Shown piece after piece: positions 17,155-26,193 of a DNA stretch of 64,000 bases. The position numbers were made by a program, and so were the translations under genes. How positions within the stretch are numbered: position 1 is the stretch's first letter; each line of letters begins with the position of its first letter. The notes beneath the pieces are model-generated. The model saw nothing but the letters and a program-made list of their open reading frames with translations. It made no database searches and had not been told where the DNA came from. The DNA lies in NCBI GenBank assembly GCA_016716225.1, contig JADJWT010000001.1, positions 2,428,501 to 2,492,500 on the forward strand, read 5' to 3'. The stretch is from Ignavibacteriota bacterium (GTDB lineage Bacteria > Bacteroidota > Ignavibacteria > Ignavibacteriales > Melioribacteraceae).

Positions 17155-17766
17155 ATGATGTTCTACAGAATGTTCATAGGATTATCTTTATTGTTGTCTT
17201 TATTCATAAGTTGTTCAGATAATGTTAGTCCTATAGAAAACGACCAATTAGAAATAATACCTCTCAAAGTAGGTAACGAATGGAAATATGAAACAACTAC
17301 TTCTGATTCAACCGGCAAAATTGACTTTATTGAATATGATATTCAAAGTGTGTTAAAAGACACAATCATTTCCGATATCAGATGGTATCAGTATAACAAT
17401 TCAAATTCTATTTGGTATACTAATAAGGAAGATGGCTATTGGGTGTATAAAGTAGCTGATCCGAAACTGATCACTGATCGGGATACTTCACATATTGTAT
17501 TTAAACATAATTATGACAATGTGGCAGAATATAATGGATTTGAGGTAATTTCGGTTGACACTATGATTGTTGTTCCAGCAGGTAATTTTAACTGTATTCA
17601 TTTGAGTTGGAAATGGAATAATTCTAATAATTATTTATTGTACTCTTATGAAATATTTTTATCACCAGGGATAGGTCAAGTAAAATGGGAACAAGTAGGT
17701 GAATTATCAAATAATCAAAAATTCATACCATATAAAGGAGAATTGACACGTTATTTATTGAAATAA
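17155..17766 (+). CDS. Cassette 3: lipoprotein
   Basis: A 203-aa exported lipoprotein: signal peptide with lipobox LFISC (Cys about residue 22). The mature part begins with a segment ending IIPLKVGNEWKYE, which matches the PLxVGNxWxYE opening of a family of extracellular proteins common in Bacteroidota and Ignavibacteria. Beta-rich. Two ATGs in a row (17155, 17158); no clear ribosome site. Likely tethered to the outer membrane. No specific function known. Confidence 0.72.
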   Translation: MMFYRMFIGLSLLLSLFISCSDNVSPIENDQLEIIPLKVGNEWKYETTTSDSTGKIDFIEYDIQSVLKDTIISDIRWYQYNNSNSIWYTNKEDGYWVYKVADPKLITDRDTSHIVFKHNYDNVAEYNGFEVISVDTMIVVPAGNFNCIHLSWKWNNSNNYLLYSYEIFLSPGIGQVKWEQVGELSNNQKFIPYKGELTRYLLK

Positions 17767-17772
17767 AAGATT

Positions 17773-18001
17773 GCCTAACCAACAAATCAACCCGACTGCG
17801 CGCGCAGTCTGGAATTTGTTGTAAAAATTAAATTTGAAAGTTCACTTAAAATTGTTGTTCAGCATTGAAAGTAAATTTAAATAACCAAAAAACTGTTGTT
17901 TCAAAAGAAAAGTTAACAACAGTTTTTTATAAACTTTGGCGGAAACAAATAGAATTAAGTTTGCCGTTTTGGGCAGCGGGTTATTTGTGTCGCCGTTATA
18001 T
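17773..18001 (+). other. attC 3 (variant B)
   Basis: Left core GCCTAAC, right core GTTATAT. The left arm carries a small GACTGC/GCAGTC hairpin, and the nested stem is ACTGTTGTT with AACAACAGT. Sites at 20512 and 25940 are the same variant, sharing GGCGGAAACAAAT near the right arm. Confidence 0.92.
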
Positions 18002-18013
18002 TGCTAAAAAAAT

Positions 18014-18376
18014 ATGAATTACGAAAAATTATATCAAAAAATAAAATGGCATGATTTATCAGTTGATAAAATTATTATTGATACTGAAAAAAAAGTATTA
18101 CAAATAATTGTATCAGAATTTGATGAAAATGAAAAAGACTTTAAATTGGTTCAAATTATATTCAGTGAAATAATTAAGATTAGTTCTAATGATATTTCAT
18201 TTTCTGATTTAACTAATTTTGACAAAGAATATTCAGCAGAAATATTTTCATTTGAAATCAATAATAAACCAAATGGTGATCTTCAATCATTATTAAATAT
18301 ACTTTTGGGTTTTGGTAAACCAGATCTTATTCTAAATATTTTATCAAGAAAAATTGAAATTAAATATTGTGATTAA
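18014..18376 (+). CDS. Cassette 4: small soluble hypothetical protein
   Basis: A 120-aa acidic protein without signal peptide. It opens MNYEKLYQKIKWHDLSVDKI and continues as alternating beta strands. The WHDxxVDKI pattern recalls small immunity-type or DUF proteins that open with a His-Asp strand, but I cannot name a family. ATG 18014 lies 13 nt after the core G-TT with no obvious ribosome site. Confidence 0.6.
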   Translation: MNYEKLYQKIKWHDLSVDKIIIDTEKKVLQIIVSEFDENEKDFKLVQIIFSEIIKISSNDISFSDLTNFDKEYSAEIFSFEINNKPNGDLQSLLNILLGFGKPDLILNILSRKIEIKYCD

Positions 18377-18435
18377 TAAATGTATAATAAAAGTATATAA
18401 TGCTTTATCTAATATTTATGTAAAATTAAAAAGCA

Positions 18436-18656
18436 ATATAACCAACAAATCAACACGACCGCCGTTTTCATTCGGTGGAAATTTGTAAATAGAAAGTTAG
18501 AAAGGATTACTAAAGTTATTTGTTAAAGTTTGTTCAATTCAGAAAGTTTAAAAACAATGTTTGTAAAAAAGTTAAACATTGTTTTGTAAAATTAAAAATT
18601 CGTTATTTAGTAAAATTTAAATTATTGGCGGCGTGTTATTTGCCACGCCGTTATAA
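18436..18656 (+). other. attC 4
   Basis: Left core ATATAAC, right core GTTATAA. Left arm reads CAAATCAACACG. Nested hairpin ACAATGTTT (18554-18562) with AAACATTGT (18574-18582). Confidence 0.92.
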
Positions 18657-18664
18657 GGTTAGAA

Positions 18665-19111
18665 ATGAAATTTAAATATTTATACTTAATAATATATTTA
18701 CTATCGACAATTGTCTGGAGTCAAAATTATAAGTATAGAATTTATAACCTAACAGAGCAAAATCTTAACTTTATAGTTTTTAATACAGAAGATCACGAAA
18801 TAGTTACTTCAGATTCAAGTTTAGGAATCGAACTTATGAGAATTTGGACTGTCCCAATAATCGATTCAAAAAATTATCCAAATCCATTCTCTCCTAGTCA
18901 AACATTTCAATTTGTTGTTGAAGATTTTGATACTGTAAAACTTGAATTGTTAAATAAAAATAGAGAGCTACTTTCTGTAATATTTAATGAAAAATTTTTA
19001 CCTGGTAGTTATAGAATGGAATTGTTAAAAAACAGTATAAATACTGAATATTTCATTTTGAAATATTATAAAAACGATAAAAATTGGGAATATCTTCTAG
19101 GAATAAATTAA
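18665..19111 (+). CDS. Cassette 5: secreted protein with T9SS-type C-terminal tail
   Basis: A 148-aa protein with an N-terminal signal peptide (cleavage likely after STIVWSQ) and a C-terminal half resembling the type IX secretion sorting domain: NYPNPFSPSQTFQF, then VKLELLNKNRELL, then LPGSYRMEL. The sorting tail makes up most of the mature protein, so it may be a minimal cargo or a decayed one. T9SS cargoes are carried across the outer membrane and anchored at the surface. ATG 18665 follows the core site directly. Confidence 0.72.
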   Translation: MKFKYLYLIIYLLSTIVWSQNYKYRIYNLTEQNLNFIVFNTEDHEIVTSDSSLGIELMRIWTVPIIDSKNYPNPFSPSQTFQFVVEDFDTVKLELLNKNRELLSVIFNEKFLPGSYRMELLKNSINTEYFILKYYKNDKNWEYLLGIN

Positions 19112-19113
19112 CC

Positions 19114-19333
19114 TTATAACAAACAAATCAACCCGACCGCCGTTCCGGCTTGGGTTTTGTGCAAAATAAAAGTTTGAAAGTAATTTTAAGTATTTTGTTA
19201 AAGTGAAGGGCAATTCAGAAAGTTTAAAAACAATGTTTGTGAAAAAAGTTAAACATTGTTTTGTAAAAATATAAATTCGTTATTTTGTAAAATTTAAATT
19301 TTGGGCGGCGTGTTATTTGCGCCGCCGTTATAC
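19114..19333 (+). other. attC 5
   Basis: Left core TTATAAC begins 3 nt after the stop; right core GTTATAC. Nested hairpin of the ACAATGTTT/AAACATTGT class. The right arm reads GGCGGCGTGTTATTTGCGCC. Confidence 0.92.
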
Positions 19334-19342
19334 AACTTCAAA

Positions 19343-19780
19343 ATGAATAAAAATAATCTATCATATTTCTTCATATTACTCTTGTTTAATGGGTGCTATA
19401 CGGTTCTTATGAAGTCAGATCCAAAAACAAATTGTGAAAATTTAACTAATAATATTTGGGAAAAAACAATAAGTTATTATCATGAAGATCATAACGGTGT
19501 TTCAAGAAATGATTATACTAGATTTACAATAGATTTTTATAGAAATGGCGAATTTTATTTTGGTATATATGAATTACCCAATATGCCAACTGGAAAATAT
19601 ATATGTAATAATGACACATTAAAATTATTCAGTGAAACAACAACAGAATATTTTATAATAAAATTTCAATCTGCCAAGCTTGAACTTATTAAAATAAAAG
19701 ATAAAAATTCATTAGAAAAAAATAAACTATATTTCGGTAATTTAGAAGGTGTTTGGAATCGCAAGAAAAAAGTTGTATAA
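19343..19780 (+). CDS. Cassette 6: small lipoprotein
   Basis: A 145-aa lipoprotein. The real start is the ATG 10 nt after the right core; the open frame runs 14 codons further upstream only because it crosses attC. Signal peptide with lipobox LFNGC (Cys 17). The mature domain is beta-rich (NLTNNIWEKTISYY, then FTIDFYRNGEFYFG and TGKYICNNDTLKLF), the layout of a lipocalin-like or copper-resistance-like beta-barrel domain; this is inference. The stop TAA lies inside the left attC core. Confidence 0.65.
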   Translation: MNKNNLSYFFILLLFNGCYTVLMKSDPKTNCENLTNNIWEKTISYYHEDHNGVSRNDYTRFTIDFYRNGEFYFGIYELPNMPTGKYICNNDTLKLFSETTTEYFIIKFQSAKLELIKIKDKNSLEKNKLYFGNLEGVWNRKKKVV

Positions 19781-20000
19781 CAAACAAATCAACCCGACCG
19801 CTTCGCTCAATATTGGTTTGGTTTGTAAACAGAAAGTTTGAAAGTAAATTTCAGTTTTTTGTTAAAGTGAAGTATAATTTATAAAAGTGAGACGCAGTTT
19901 TTGCCAAAGGAAAATTAAAAACTGCTCTTTAAAATTAACCATACGTTATTTAGTAAAATTGTTGTTTTGGGCGGACGGGTTATTTGCCACGCCGTTAGGT
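19775..20000 (+). other. attC 6
   Basis: Left core GTATAAC overlaps the gene stop; right core GTTAGGT. Nested hairpin GCAGTTTTT/AAAAACTGC. Confidence 0.93.
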
Positions 20001-20030
20001 TGCTAGTTAAAAAGACAAAAGGAGTCAGTT

Positions 20031-20501
20031 ATGATTACTCAAAGGAACATATCTTTACTACTAATAATATCGATATGCATAACTGCATTAATTACAACAT
20101 GCTCAGATTCACCAACAAAATCTACTGAACAAGAAATTGAATTCTCCTCCCATCAATTGCCTGGATGTCAAAGTAATTCCACATTATCTAAAGTAACCCA
20201 TTATGATTCACTTTTTAATTATTCATTTAATGATACTTTGAAAATGAGTTTGGGAGTATGGGGAAATTGTGGTCCAGATTCAAACAGATTTGAAACAACA
20301 TATAGAATAAGCGAAGATTCGATATTTATTAGTGTACAAGATACTGCAATAGATATGTATTATTGCAATTGTGACTATATTGTAAATATTATTCTTATTG
20401 GTTTACCAGATGATAAATATTACGTTAATTGTACTTTCCCTGAAGACTCAGTTGTAGTAGGTAGAATACTTCAATACAAAGAAATTGTAATTAGAGAATA
20501 A
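20031..20501 (+). CDS. Cassette 7: cysteine-containing lipoprotein
   Basis: A 156-aa lipoprotein with lipobox LITTC (Cys about residue 24). The mature part has further cysteines in LPGCQSN, WGNCGPDS, YYCNCDY and YVNCTF, suggesting disulfides in the periplasm or at the surface. AGGAG lies 7 nt before the ATG, one of the better ribosome sites in the array. No family recognised. Confidence 0.65.
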   Translation: MITQRNISLLLIISICITALITTCSDSPTKSTEQEIEFSSHQLPGCQSNSTLSKVTHYDSLFNYSFNDTLKMSLGVWGNCGPDSNRFETTYRISEDSIFISVQDTAIDMYYCNCDYIVNIILIGLPDDKYYVNCTFPEDSVVVGRILQYKEIVIRE

Positions 20502-20511
20502 ATTAAAAGCA

Positions 20512-20739
20512 ACCTAACCAACAAATCAACCCGACTGCGTTCGCAGTCTGGCATTTGTTGTAAAAACATAAAATTAAAGTTCATTGTAAATTGTTGTTCA
20601 ACATTGAAAGTAAATTTAAATAACCAAAAAACAGTTTTTGCTAAAGACAATTTAAAAACTGTTTTTATAAACTTTGGCGGAAACGAATAAACTTAAGTTT
20701 GCTGTTATTGGCAGCGGGTTATTTGTGCCGCCGTTATAC
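20512..20739 (+). other. attC 7 (variant B)
   Basis: Left core ACCTAAC, right core GTTATAC. Small GACTGC/GCAGTC hairpin on the left arm; nested stem CAGTTTTT/AAAAACTG. Confidence 0.92.
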
Positions 20740-20752
20740 ATTTGGAGGAAAT

Positions 20753-21112
20753 ATGGAAATATCATTTCTAATTTCTGGCTTTGTTGGAATTATAATGATT
20801 GCACTATCAATTCCATTAATATTGCAAAAAGTAAAAATTAATCATTGGTACGGAATAAGATTACCAGAAACGATGAAAGATGAAAAAATTTGGTTTGAAA
20901 CTAACAAATTTGGTGGAAAATACTTATTTAATATTGGTGCTAGCATTGTAGTTATAAGTATTGTTTTATATTTCCAAAAAATAATTCCAGATATTTATGC
21001 TTTTATATTTATTACAATATTTATATACGTAAGTGTAATTGGCTTCGCAATAAAATCGAGTAAATTGGCAACAACAATATCAAAAAAGAAAAACAAAACT
21101 GTTTTAGAGTAA
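20753..21112 (+). CDS. Cassette 8: SdpI-like membrane protein
   Basis: A 119-aa protein with three membrane helices. Between the first two is a motif reading NHWYGIRLPETMKDEKIW, followed by NKFGGK, which matches the SdpI family signature (YGIRTPxT...W...N...G). In Bacillus, SdpI gives immunity to the SdpC toxin; many family members are uncharacterised. The start chosen is ATG 20753, with GGAGG 5 nt upstream; upstream codons lie in attC. Immunity to an envelope toxin is a plausible but unproven role. Confidence 0.75.
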   Translation: MEISFLISGFVGIIMIALSIPLILQKVKINHWYGIRLPETMKDEKIWFETNKFGGKYLFNIGASIVVISIVLYFQKIIPDIYAFIFITIFIYVSVIGFAIKSSKLATTISKKKNKTVLE

Positions 21113-21116
21113 AAAT

Positions 21117-21338
21117 GTATAACAAACAAATCAACTTGACCGCCGTTCTGTTTTGGCGGAAAATGTAAAATTTGGCAGTGAAAGTTTATTTTAAGTTTTT
21201 TGTTAAAAGTGAACAATGTTCAGAAAGTTAAGTCGCAATGTTTGCAAAGAAAATTAAACATTGCTCCGGTAATTTTGCAATTAGTTATTTTATAAAAATT
21301 TAATTTTGGGCGGCAAGTTATTTGCAACGCTGTTATGT
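21117..21338 (+). other. attC 8
   Basis: Left core GTATAAC, right core GTTATGT. The left arm CAACTTGACC pairs with GGCAAGTTATTTG. Nested hairpin GCAATGTTT/AAACATTGC. Confidence 0.93.
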
Positions 21339-21356
21339 ACCTAAAAATGAGAAATT

Positions 21357-21941
21357 ATGTTACCTGATTTTATAAATGCAAAGAATATTTTCAGAGATGA
21401 GTTGTTTAATTATTTTTCACAACGTGTTAAAATTAACAATCCATTCGCTGTAGTTCCATCAAAAGCTGTTGTAGAGGGTGATGGTGCTAAAATTATTAGA
21501 GAAGATGGTGATGAAGCTCCTTTTGATTTCAAAAGAATCTCAACAACAATTGAGCATGAATTTAAAAATATACCTAATCAGACAGTTGATGATATATATA
21601 AGATATTTGATAAGATGGCAGCCGACTTTGCTAGACAACAATTCCAAATTGCAATTGAAGAAATTGATAAATCAACTAAAAAAAGTGGCAATCGTACGGA
21701 AGGACCTTTAACACCTAAGTTATTTTTCGAAACAATCAAAATGAGATTGATTCCATTTAACGAAAAAGGAGAAACAGAAAACCAAATGCTTATACTACAT
21801 CCAGATAAAATGGAGGATTTTGAAAAAATGTTCAAAGAGATTGAAGAAAATGAAGAACTAAGAAAAGAATATGATGAAATAATTAATGAAAAAAAACGAG
21901 AATGGCGTGATCGAGAGAATAGTAGAAAATTGGTTGATTGA
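21357..21941 (+). CDS. Cassette 9, gene A: partner of nuclease-like protein
   Basis: A 194-aa soluble protein, not recognised. The N-terminal half is mixed; the C-terminal third (from about residue 150) is very acidic and basic (KMFKEIEENEELRKEYDEI), probably a long helix or coiled coil. It overlaps gene B by 56 nt in a different frame, so the two are translationally linked and carried on one cassette. The context suggests a regulatory, antitoxin-like or sensor subunit of a two-component defence unit. This is inference only. Confidence 0.65.
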   Translation: MLPDFINAKNIFRDELFNYFSQRVKINNPFAVVPSKAVVEGDGAKIIREDGDEAPFDFKRISTTIEHEFKNIPNQTVDDIYKIFDKMAADFARQQFQIAIEEIDKSTKKSGNRTEGPLTPKLFFETIKMRLIPFNEKGETENQMLILHPDKMEDFEKMFKEIEENEELRKEYDEIINEKKREWRDRENSRKLVD

Positions 21942-23526
21942 AGCAAACGAGAGATTATTCCAGTATCCTTTTTGTCAAATTCTTACAAACAAAGGGCATA
22001 CTGTTTTACACATGACACGTCATTGTGCAATGGAGCAAGGGAAAGATATTATCTCCATAGATACAGATGGTAATATATGTGCTTTTCAATTAAAAGGAAT
22101 AGCAAGTGAAAGAATGACATTATCAAAGTGGGAAGAAAATTTAACTCAAATTAATAAATTAGTTTATCAAAGTCCTATACATCCTTCTATCAAAGAACCA
22201 AAACCACATAAATCATTTTTAGTTATAAACGCGGATATTGATGAAGAAGTTCAATCTTCAGTTAATGCTTACAATCAAAATTTAGCAAATCAAGGGAGAA
22301 ATGATAAATTAGAGGTTATTGTTAAAGGTAAATTTCTAGAAGGATTACAATTACTAGGCAGTGATTTTTGGCCAATAAAACCATCAAATCTAAATCAATT
22401 TTTAGAACTTTATTTGCAAAACGGCAAGGGATTTCCAGATAAAGAAAAATTATCCATATTTATATCAGAAAATTTTGGTATGAATAAAATGGAGAGATTA
22501 AAAATATCAAAAAATCAAGCACGTAGATTAGCACTTTCCATTTCATTTTTTAATTCTTTTTTAGCCACTCCGTTTAATAAAGAGAATAATTATGCTTCTG
22601 AGTTTGAATGCTACGTTATATATCTTTCTCATTTGATGGGATTTATTGAGAAGCAAAATTTGCAATATTCTTTTTTTGAAGATATAATAAGTTTAACTAT
22701 TCAACATCTTTATAATCTACTTATCAACATTGCCGAAGAATTAGAACAACTAGAATATTATCACACTAATTATTTATTAGAAGCTGAATCAATAGCTTAT
22801 CGTCCTCGAATAACTTATTTAATTGCCTTAACAAGTCTTTTATATTTATGGAATCATTTTTATAAAAATGATGATTATATAATTACTCAATACGATGAAT
22901 TTCTTAAAAAATTTATTAATGATAATTCTAAATATCTTTACTATTGGGGAGAATATGCTTCACCACAAATGTTACTGTTCTACTTATTTCAAAGATACAC
23001 TAACGGTTCCGCGTTCATTGATTTATTCTTAAGAGACATTGTCAATGTCATTATTGCTCATAGTAAAGACAAAAAATCAACTTTCCCGGATCCATATATT
23101 AACTATGATAATTATATTAAAAATCTATACGATAAAAAAAATGATCCACAAGAAAAAATATTTAATGGAGAGTCATATTCTGTCGAGTGTTTTGTGCACC
23201 TTTTTGCAATGAAGAATTTTAAAAACGAAATGAAATTTTTATGGCCTGGTGTATCAAGACTTCAGCACCATAAATTTGTTTTAAAAAACGAATGGGAATT
23301 TTATAAGTGGAGAGCAAATGAAGGGACTACAGTTTATGAAGTCCCACCACTTCAAAAGAGTTGGTCTGAATTACACAAAGAGTCCAATGACCATTCTGGA
23401 AATGTTTTGCCTACAATAATTAAAGATAATCCAATTTATTTTTTATGCCATCTTCTTGTTTATCCCCATAGATTAAATTCCGATGGTGGCAGATGGTTAA
23501 TAAAAAAATTATATAGTTTACGCTAA
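21886..23526 (+). CDS. Cassette 9, gene B: PD-(D/E)XK-like nuclease protein
   Basis: A 546-aa protein. The N-terminal domain has the pattern of an Mrr-like restriction fold: a helix with WLIEANERLFQYPFCQIL, then GKDIISIDTDGNICAFQLKG, giving D54...Q68-x-K70, where Gln replaces the usual Glu/Asp as in several Mrr/RecB-like nucleases. Residues about 170-546 are helical, aromatic-rich and unrecognised, resembling the sensor halves of defence effectors. ATG 21886 lies inside gene A; a GTG at 21907 is an alternative. This is the largest coding cassette in the array. A role in phage or plasmid restriction is likely but not shown. Confidence 0.72.
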   Translation: MKKNENGVIERIVENWLIEANERLFQYPFCQILTNKGHTVLHMTRHCAMEQGKDIISIDTDGNICAFQLKGIASERMTLSKWEENLTQINKLVYQSPIHPSIKEPKPHKSFLVINADIDEEVQSSVNAYNQNLANQGRNDKLEVIVKGKFLEGLQLLGSDFWPIKPSNLNQFLELYLQNGKGFPDKEKLSIFISENFGMNKMERLKISKNQARRLALSISFFNSFLATPFNKENNYASEFECYVIYLSHLMGFIEKQNLQYSFFEDIISLTIQHLYNLLINIAEELEQLEYYHTNYLLEAESIAYRPRITYLIALTSLLYLWNHFYKNDDYIITQYDEFLKKFINDNSKYLYYWGEYASPQMLLFYLFQRYTNGSAFIDLFLRDIVNVIIAHSKDKKSTFPDPYINYDNYIKNLYDKKNDPQEKIFNGESYSVECFVHLFAMKNFKNEMKFLWPGVSRLQHHKFVLKNEWEFYKWRANEGTTVYEVPPLQKSWSELHKESNDHSGNVLPTIIKDNPIYFLCHLLVYPHRLNSDGGRWLIKKLYSLR

Positions 23527-23534
23527 AAAAAGGT

Positions 23535-23757
23535 ACATAACAAGCAAATCAACTTGACCGCCGAACTTAGTCGGGTGAATTTGTAAATAGAAAGTTCGAA
23601 AGTTTAACTTAAGTATTTTGTTAAAATGGAGCAATGTTCAGAAAATTAATTCGCAATGTTTGCGAAGAAAAATTAAACATTGCTCAGGTAAATTTACCAC
23701 TCGTTATTAAATAAAATTTTTGTTTTGGGTGGCAAGTTATTTGCCACACCGTTATGT
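23535..23757 (+). other. attC 9
   Basis: Left core ACATAAC, right core GTTATGT. The arm AACTTGACCGCC pairs with GGTGGCAAGTT. Nested hairpin GCAATGTTT/AAACATTGC. Confidence 0.92.
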
Positions 23758-23768
23758 GTATAGGAATT

Positions 23769-24233
23769 ATGAAAGAACATAGAGATGCATCAAATAAACT
23801 TTCAATTGAATTATCTAATACTATGGATGATCATTTATTTGTTTGTTTATCAGATACAATTATCAAAGAGTTTAAAGCGAAGATAACAAATAAATTAGAT
23901 GGTATTGATCAACATTATTGGGATTTCAATATTCGCGAAAATAAAATAGTTTTACATTCCGATTCAATGGCTGGCATTTCTATTTATGCTGAAAACGATT
24001 CTGATACAGAGTTGTTAAGAAAAATCGGTCAGAAATTATTTGATGTAGTAAAAGTCTCGGAAATCCAACGTATTGAAGGCCTTGCCAGTATGACTGTTAA
24101 TGAAAGATTGTATGTCAGTGGTTTAATGGCTGAGTTTGATATCGCTAAAAAGAATAATAAAAATCGTGCAAAAACAATTCTCCGCTGGCTTGGTGTAGAT
24201 GAAGGAAGCATAGTAAGAATTATAGAAGTATGA
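23769..24233 (+). CDS. Cassette 10: small soluble hypothetical protein
   Basis: A 154-aa protein. The C-terminal about 45 residues (MTVNERLYVSGLMAEFDIAK, then RAKTILRWLGVDEGSI) match a short helical tail I recognise from many bacterial hypothetical proteins; its function is not known. The N-terminal part is mixed alpha/beta. Two starts are possible: ATG 23754, which lies in the right core GTTATGT of the previous attC, or ATG 23769 with a weak TAGG upstream. I chose the latter. Confidence 0.65.
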   Translation: MKEHRDASNKLSIELSNTMDDHLFVCLSDTIIKEFKAKITNKLDGIDQHYWDFNIRENKIVLHSDSMAGISIYAENDSDTELLRKIGQKLFDVVKVSEIQRIEGLASMTVNERLYVSGLMAEFDIAKKNNKNRAKTILRWLGVDEGSIVRIIEV

Positions 24234-24253
24234 GAATAAATTTTAAAATATAC

Positions 24254-24480
24254 ACATAACCAGCAAATCAACACGACTGCCTTTCTCACTTGGCAATTGT
24301 TGTAAAAAATTGGTTGAAAAGTTTTAATAAAATAATTTGTTAAAGTTTGTGCAATTCAAGGAAAAGTTAGAAAACAATGTTTGAGTAAAAACAAGTTAAA
24401 CATTGTTTTGTAAAAATTATTATTCGTTATTTATAAAAATTAAAATTATTGGCAGCGTGTTATTTGCAACGCCGTTATAC
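24254..24480 (+). other. attC 10
   Basis: Left core ACATAAC, right core GTTATAC. Nested hairpin ACAATGTTT/AAACATTGT with an enlarged loop. Confidence 0.92.
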
Positions 24481-24502
24481 AACAAATCAAAAAGAGGAAA
24501 AT

Positions 24503-25933
24503 ATGAAAAATAATTTGGCGTTTCTTTTTATTCTTATTCTTCTTAATTCATGTGCAAATAATAAAAAATCAAATGAAATATTAATAACTGGTAAATTATT
24601 GGATAAAGGTATTGAAGAAGTTAAATTAAACTTATATCCGACTGATATTGCAATTAATAATATTGAATATTTTGCCAAAGTTGAAAAAGATTCAACGTTC
24701 TTGTTTAAAATCTCATCTGATGTAAGTCTATATGGAAATATTCATATAGGTAATTTTTATCACAAAATATTTCTATCGCCAAATGATGATTTGTTTATTA
24801 CAAATGAACAAGATACTATCAGCTATTCCGGACAAGGTTCAGAGAAAAATAATTTTCTTTACCAAGTAGTTGAAGAAAATGGATTATACCACTATTCAAG
24901 AATTTTACAAAAGAACGATACAACAAAACATCCAATAATTTTAGCTAAAGAAGAACAAATAAAGTTTGTTAAAATAATAGAAGAAAATAAAAACAAATAT
25001 AAACTAAGTTCTGAATTTGTAAATTTTCTTAAACTAAACGATTTATCTTCATATGAAGGATTTTTAATGTATTACAAACTATTTAGTAATAAAAAAAATG
25101 ACAAAGTTGAAGACTCATTAGAAATTAATAAAGAATTTGAAAGAATAAAATTTGTAAACAAATTTATTGACGATAAAAAGTTATCTACACCCGAATACTT
25201 TTATAACATGAGAAATTTTGTCTATGCAAAGACTAATATTTTTATGAAAAAATCTGAGCTTAAATATCAGTCAGATTTGCAAAATACAGTTCAAATTATT
25301 TTCTTTGATTCATTAATTGGTAAATCTAAATCATACGCAATAGCTGATTGGCTTATAAATGATTTTAATTTTAATATTTATGACACAATAATCTATGATA
25401 GATTTAAAAAAGAAATTAAAGATTCACTTGCGTTAAAGGTTGTTAAAAAAAGTTACGACAAATATGTATTAAAACAACAACTTATAAACAAACCACTGAA
25501 TGAAGAATTCAATAAAACCGAATTAGAAGATGATAAAGGAAATCTAATATTATTTGAGGATATGATAAAGAAGTACAAGGGGAAACTTGTTTATTTAGAT
25601 ATTTGGAGTTTGGGCTGCGGTCCTTGTATTGCAAATATGCCAAGATCAAAAGAATTAAAAGAAAAGTTGAAAAATTACCCAATTGAATTTGTATACCTTA
25701 CCACAGATAATAAGTTTGATACTCTTTGGCAAGAAGTATATAAAGTTTCACTAACAAATGAAAATCATTATAGACTTGTAAAAGGTTTTGATTCAAGAAT
25801 ATTAAAATTTCTAAATATAAATTGGGTTCCTAATTATATGTTAATTGATAAAGACAATAAGTTAATAAGTTTTAATGCTTTAGGACCACATGATGCAAAA
25901 TGCGAGGAAGAAATAAGAAAATATCTAAATTAA
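24503..25933 (+). CDS. Cassette 11: TlpA-like thioredoxin-fold lipoprotein
   Basis: A 476-aa lipoprotein (lipobox LLNSC, Cys about 17). The N-terminal beta domain (about residues 25-120) resembles the DUF4369-type domain found before thioredoxin in Bacteroidota. A helical middle follows. The C-terminal thioredoxin domain has KLVYLDIWSLGCGPCIANMP, with the redox motif CGPC at about residue 372, and a cis-Pro region NWVPNYMLIDK. Likely a periplasm-facing disulfide reductase or isomerase. AGAGG lies 6 nt before ATG 24503; the frame upstream is attC sequence. Confidence 0.82.
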   Translation: MKNNLAFLFILILLNSCANNKKSNEILITGKLLDKGIEEVKLNLYPTDIAINNIEYFAKVEKDSTFLFKISSDVSLYGNIHIGNFYHKIFLSPNDDLFITNEQDTISYSGQGSEKNNFLYQVVEENGLYHYSRILQKNDTTKHPIILAKEEQIKFVKIIEENKNKYKLSSEFVNFLKLNDLSSYEGFLMYYKLFSNKKNDKVEDSLEINKEFERIKFVNKFIDDKKLSTPEYFYNMRNFVYAKTNIFMKKSELKYQSDLQNTVQIIFFDSLIGKSKSYAIADWLINDFNFNIYDTIIYDRFKKEIKDSLALKVVKKSYDKYVLKQQLINKPLNEEFNKTELEDDKGNLILFEDMIKKYKGKLVYLDIWSLGCGPCIANMPRSKELKEKLKNYPIEFVYLTTDNKFDTLWQEVYKVSLTNENHYRLVKGFDSRILKFLNINWVPNYMLIDKDNKLISFNALGPHDAKCEEEIRKYLN

Positions 25934-25939
25934 ATTGTT

Positions 25940-26166
25940 GTATAACCAACAAATCAACCCGACTGCATAAGCAGTTTAGCATTTGTTGTAAAAATTAAAT
26001 TTGAAAGTTCGTTTAAATTTGTTGTTTAATATTGAAAGTAAATTTAAATAACCAAAAAACAGTTTTTGTAAAAACAATTTAAAAACTGTTTTTATAAATT
26101 TTGGCGGAAACAAATAAACTTAAGTTTGCAATTTTGGGCAGCGGGTTATTTGCGCCGCCGTTATAT
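25940..26166 (+). other. attC 11 (variant B)
   Basis: Left core GTATAAC, right core GTTATAT. Small GACTGC/GCAGTT hairpin on the left arm; nested stem CAGTTTTT/AAAAACTG. Confidence 0.92.
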
Positions 26167-26193
26167 TCTCAAAAAAAGGATAGTATAAATTTA

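Noticed and set aside
19301..19342. N-terminal extensions of several cassette genes into the preceding attC
   Set aside because: The extra codons (here and at 20699, 24449, 26101, 27259, 30009, 34993, 36628, 38070, 39059) are attC sequence shared by unrelated genes, so true starts lie after the core.
21578..21946. Minus-strand 122-codon Ser/Ile-rich frame
   Set aside because: Fully antisense to cassette 9 gene A, with the low-complexity Ser/Ile/Leu composition typical of antisense AT-rich coding sequence.
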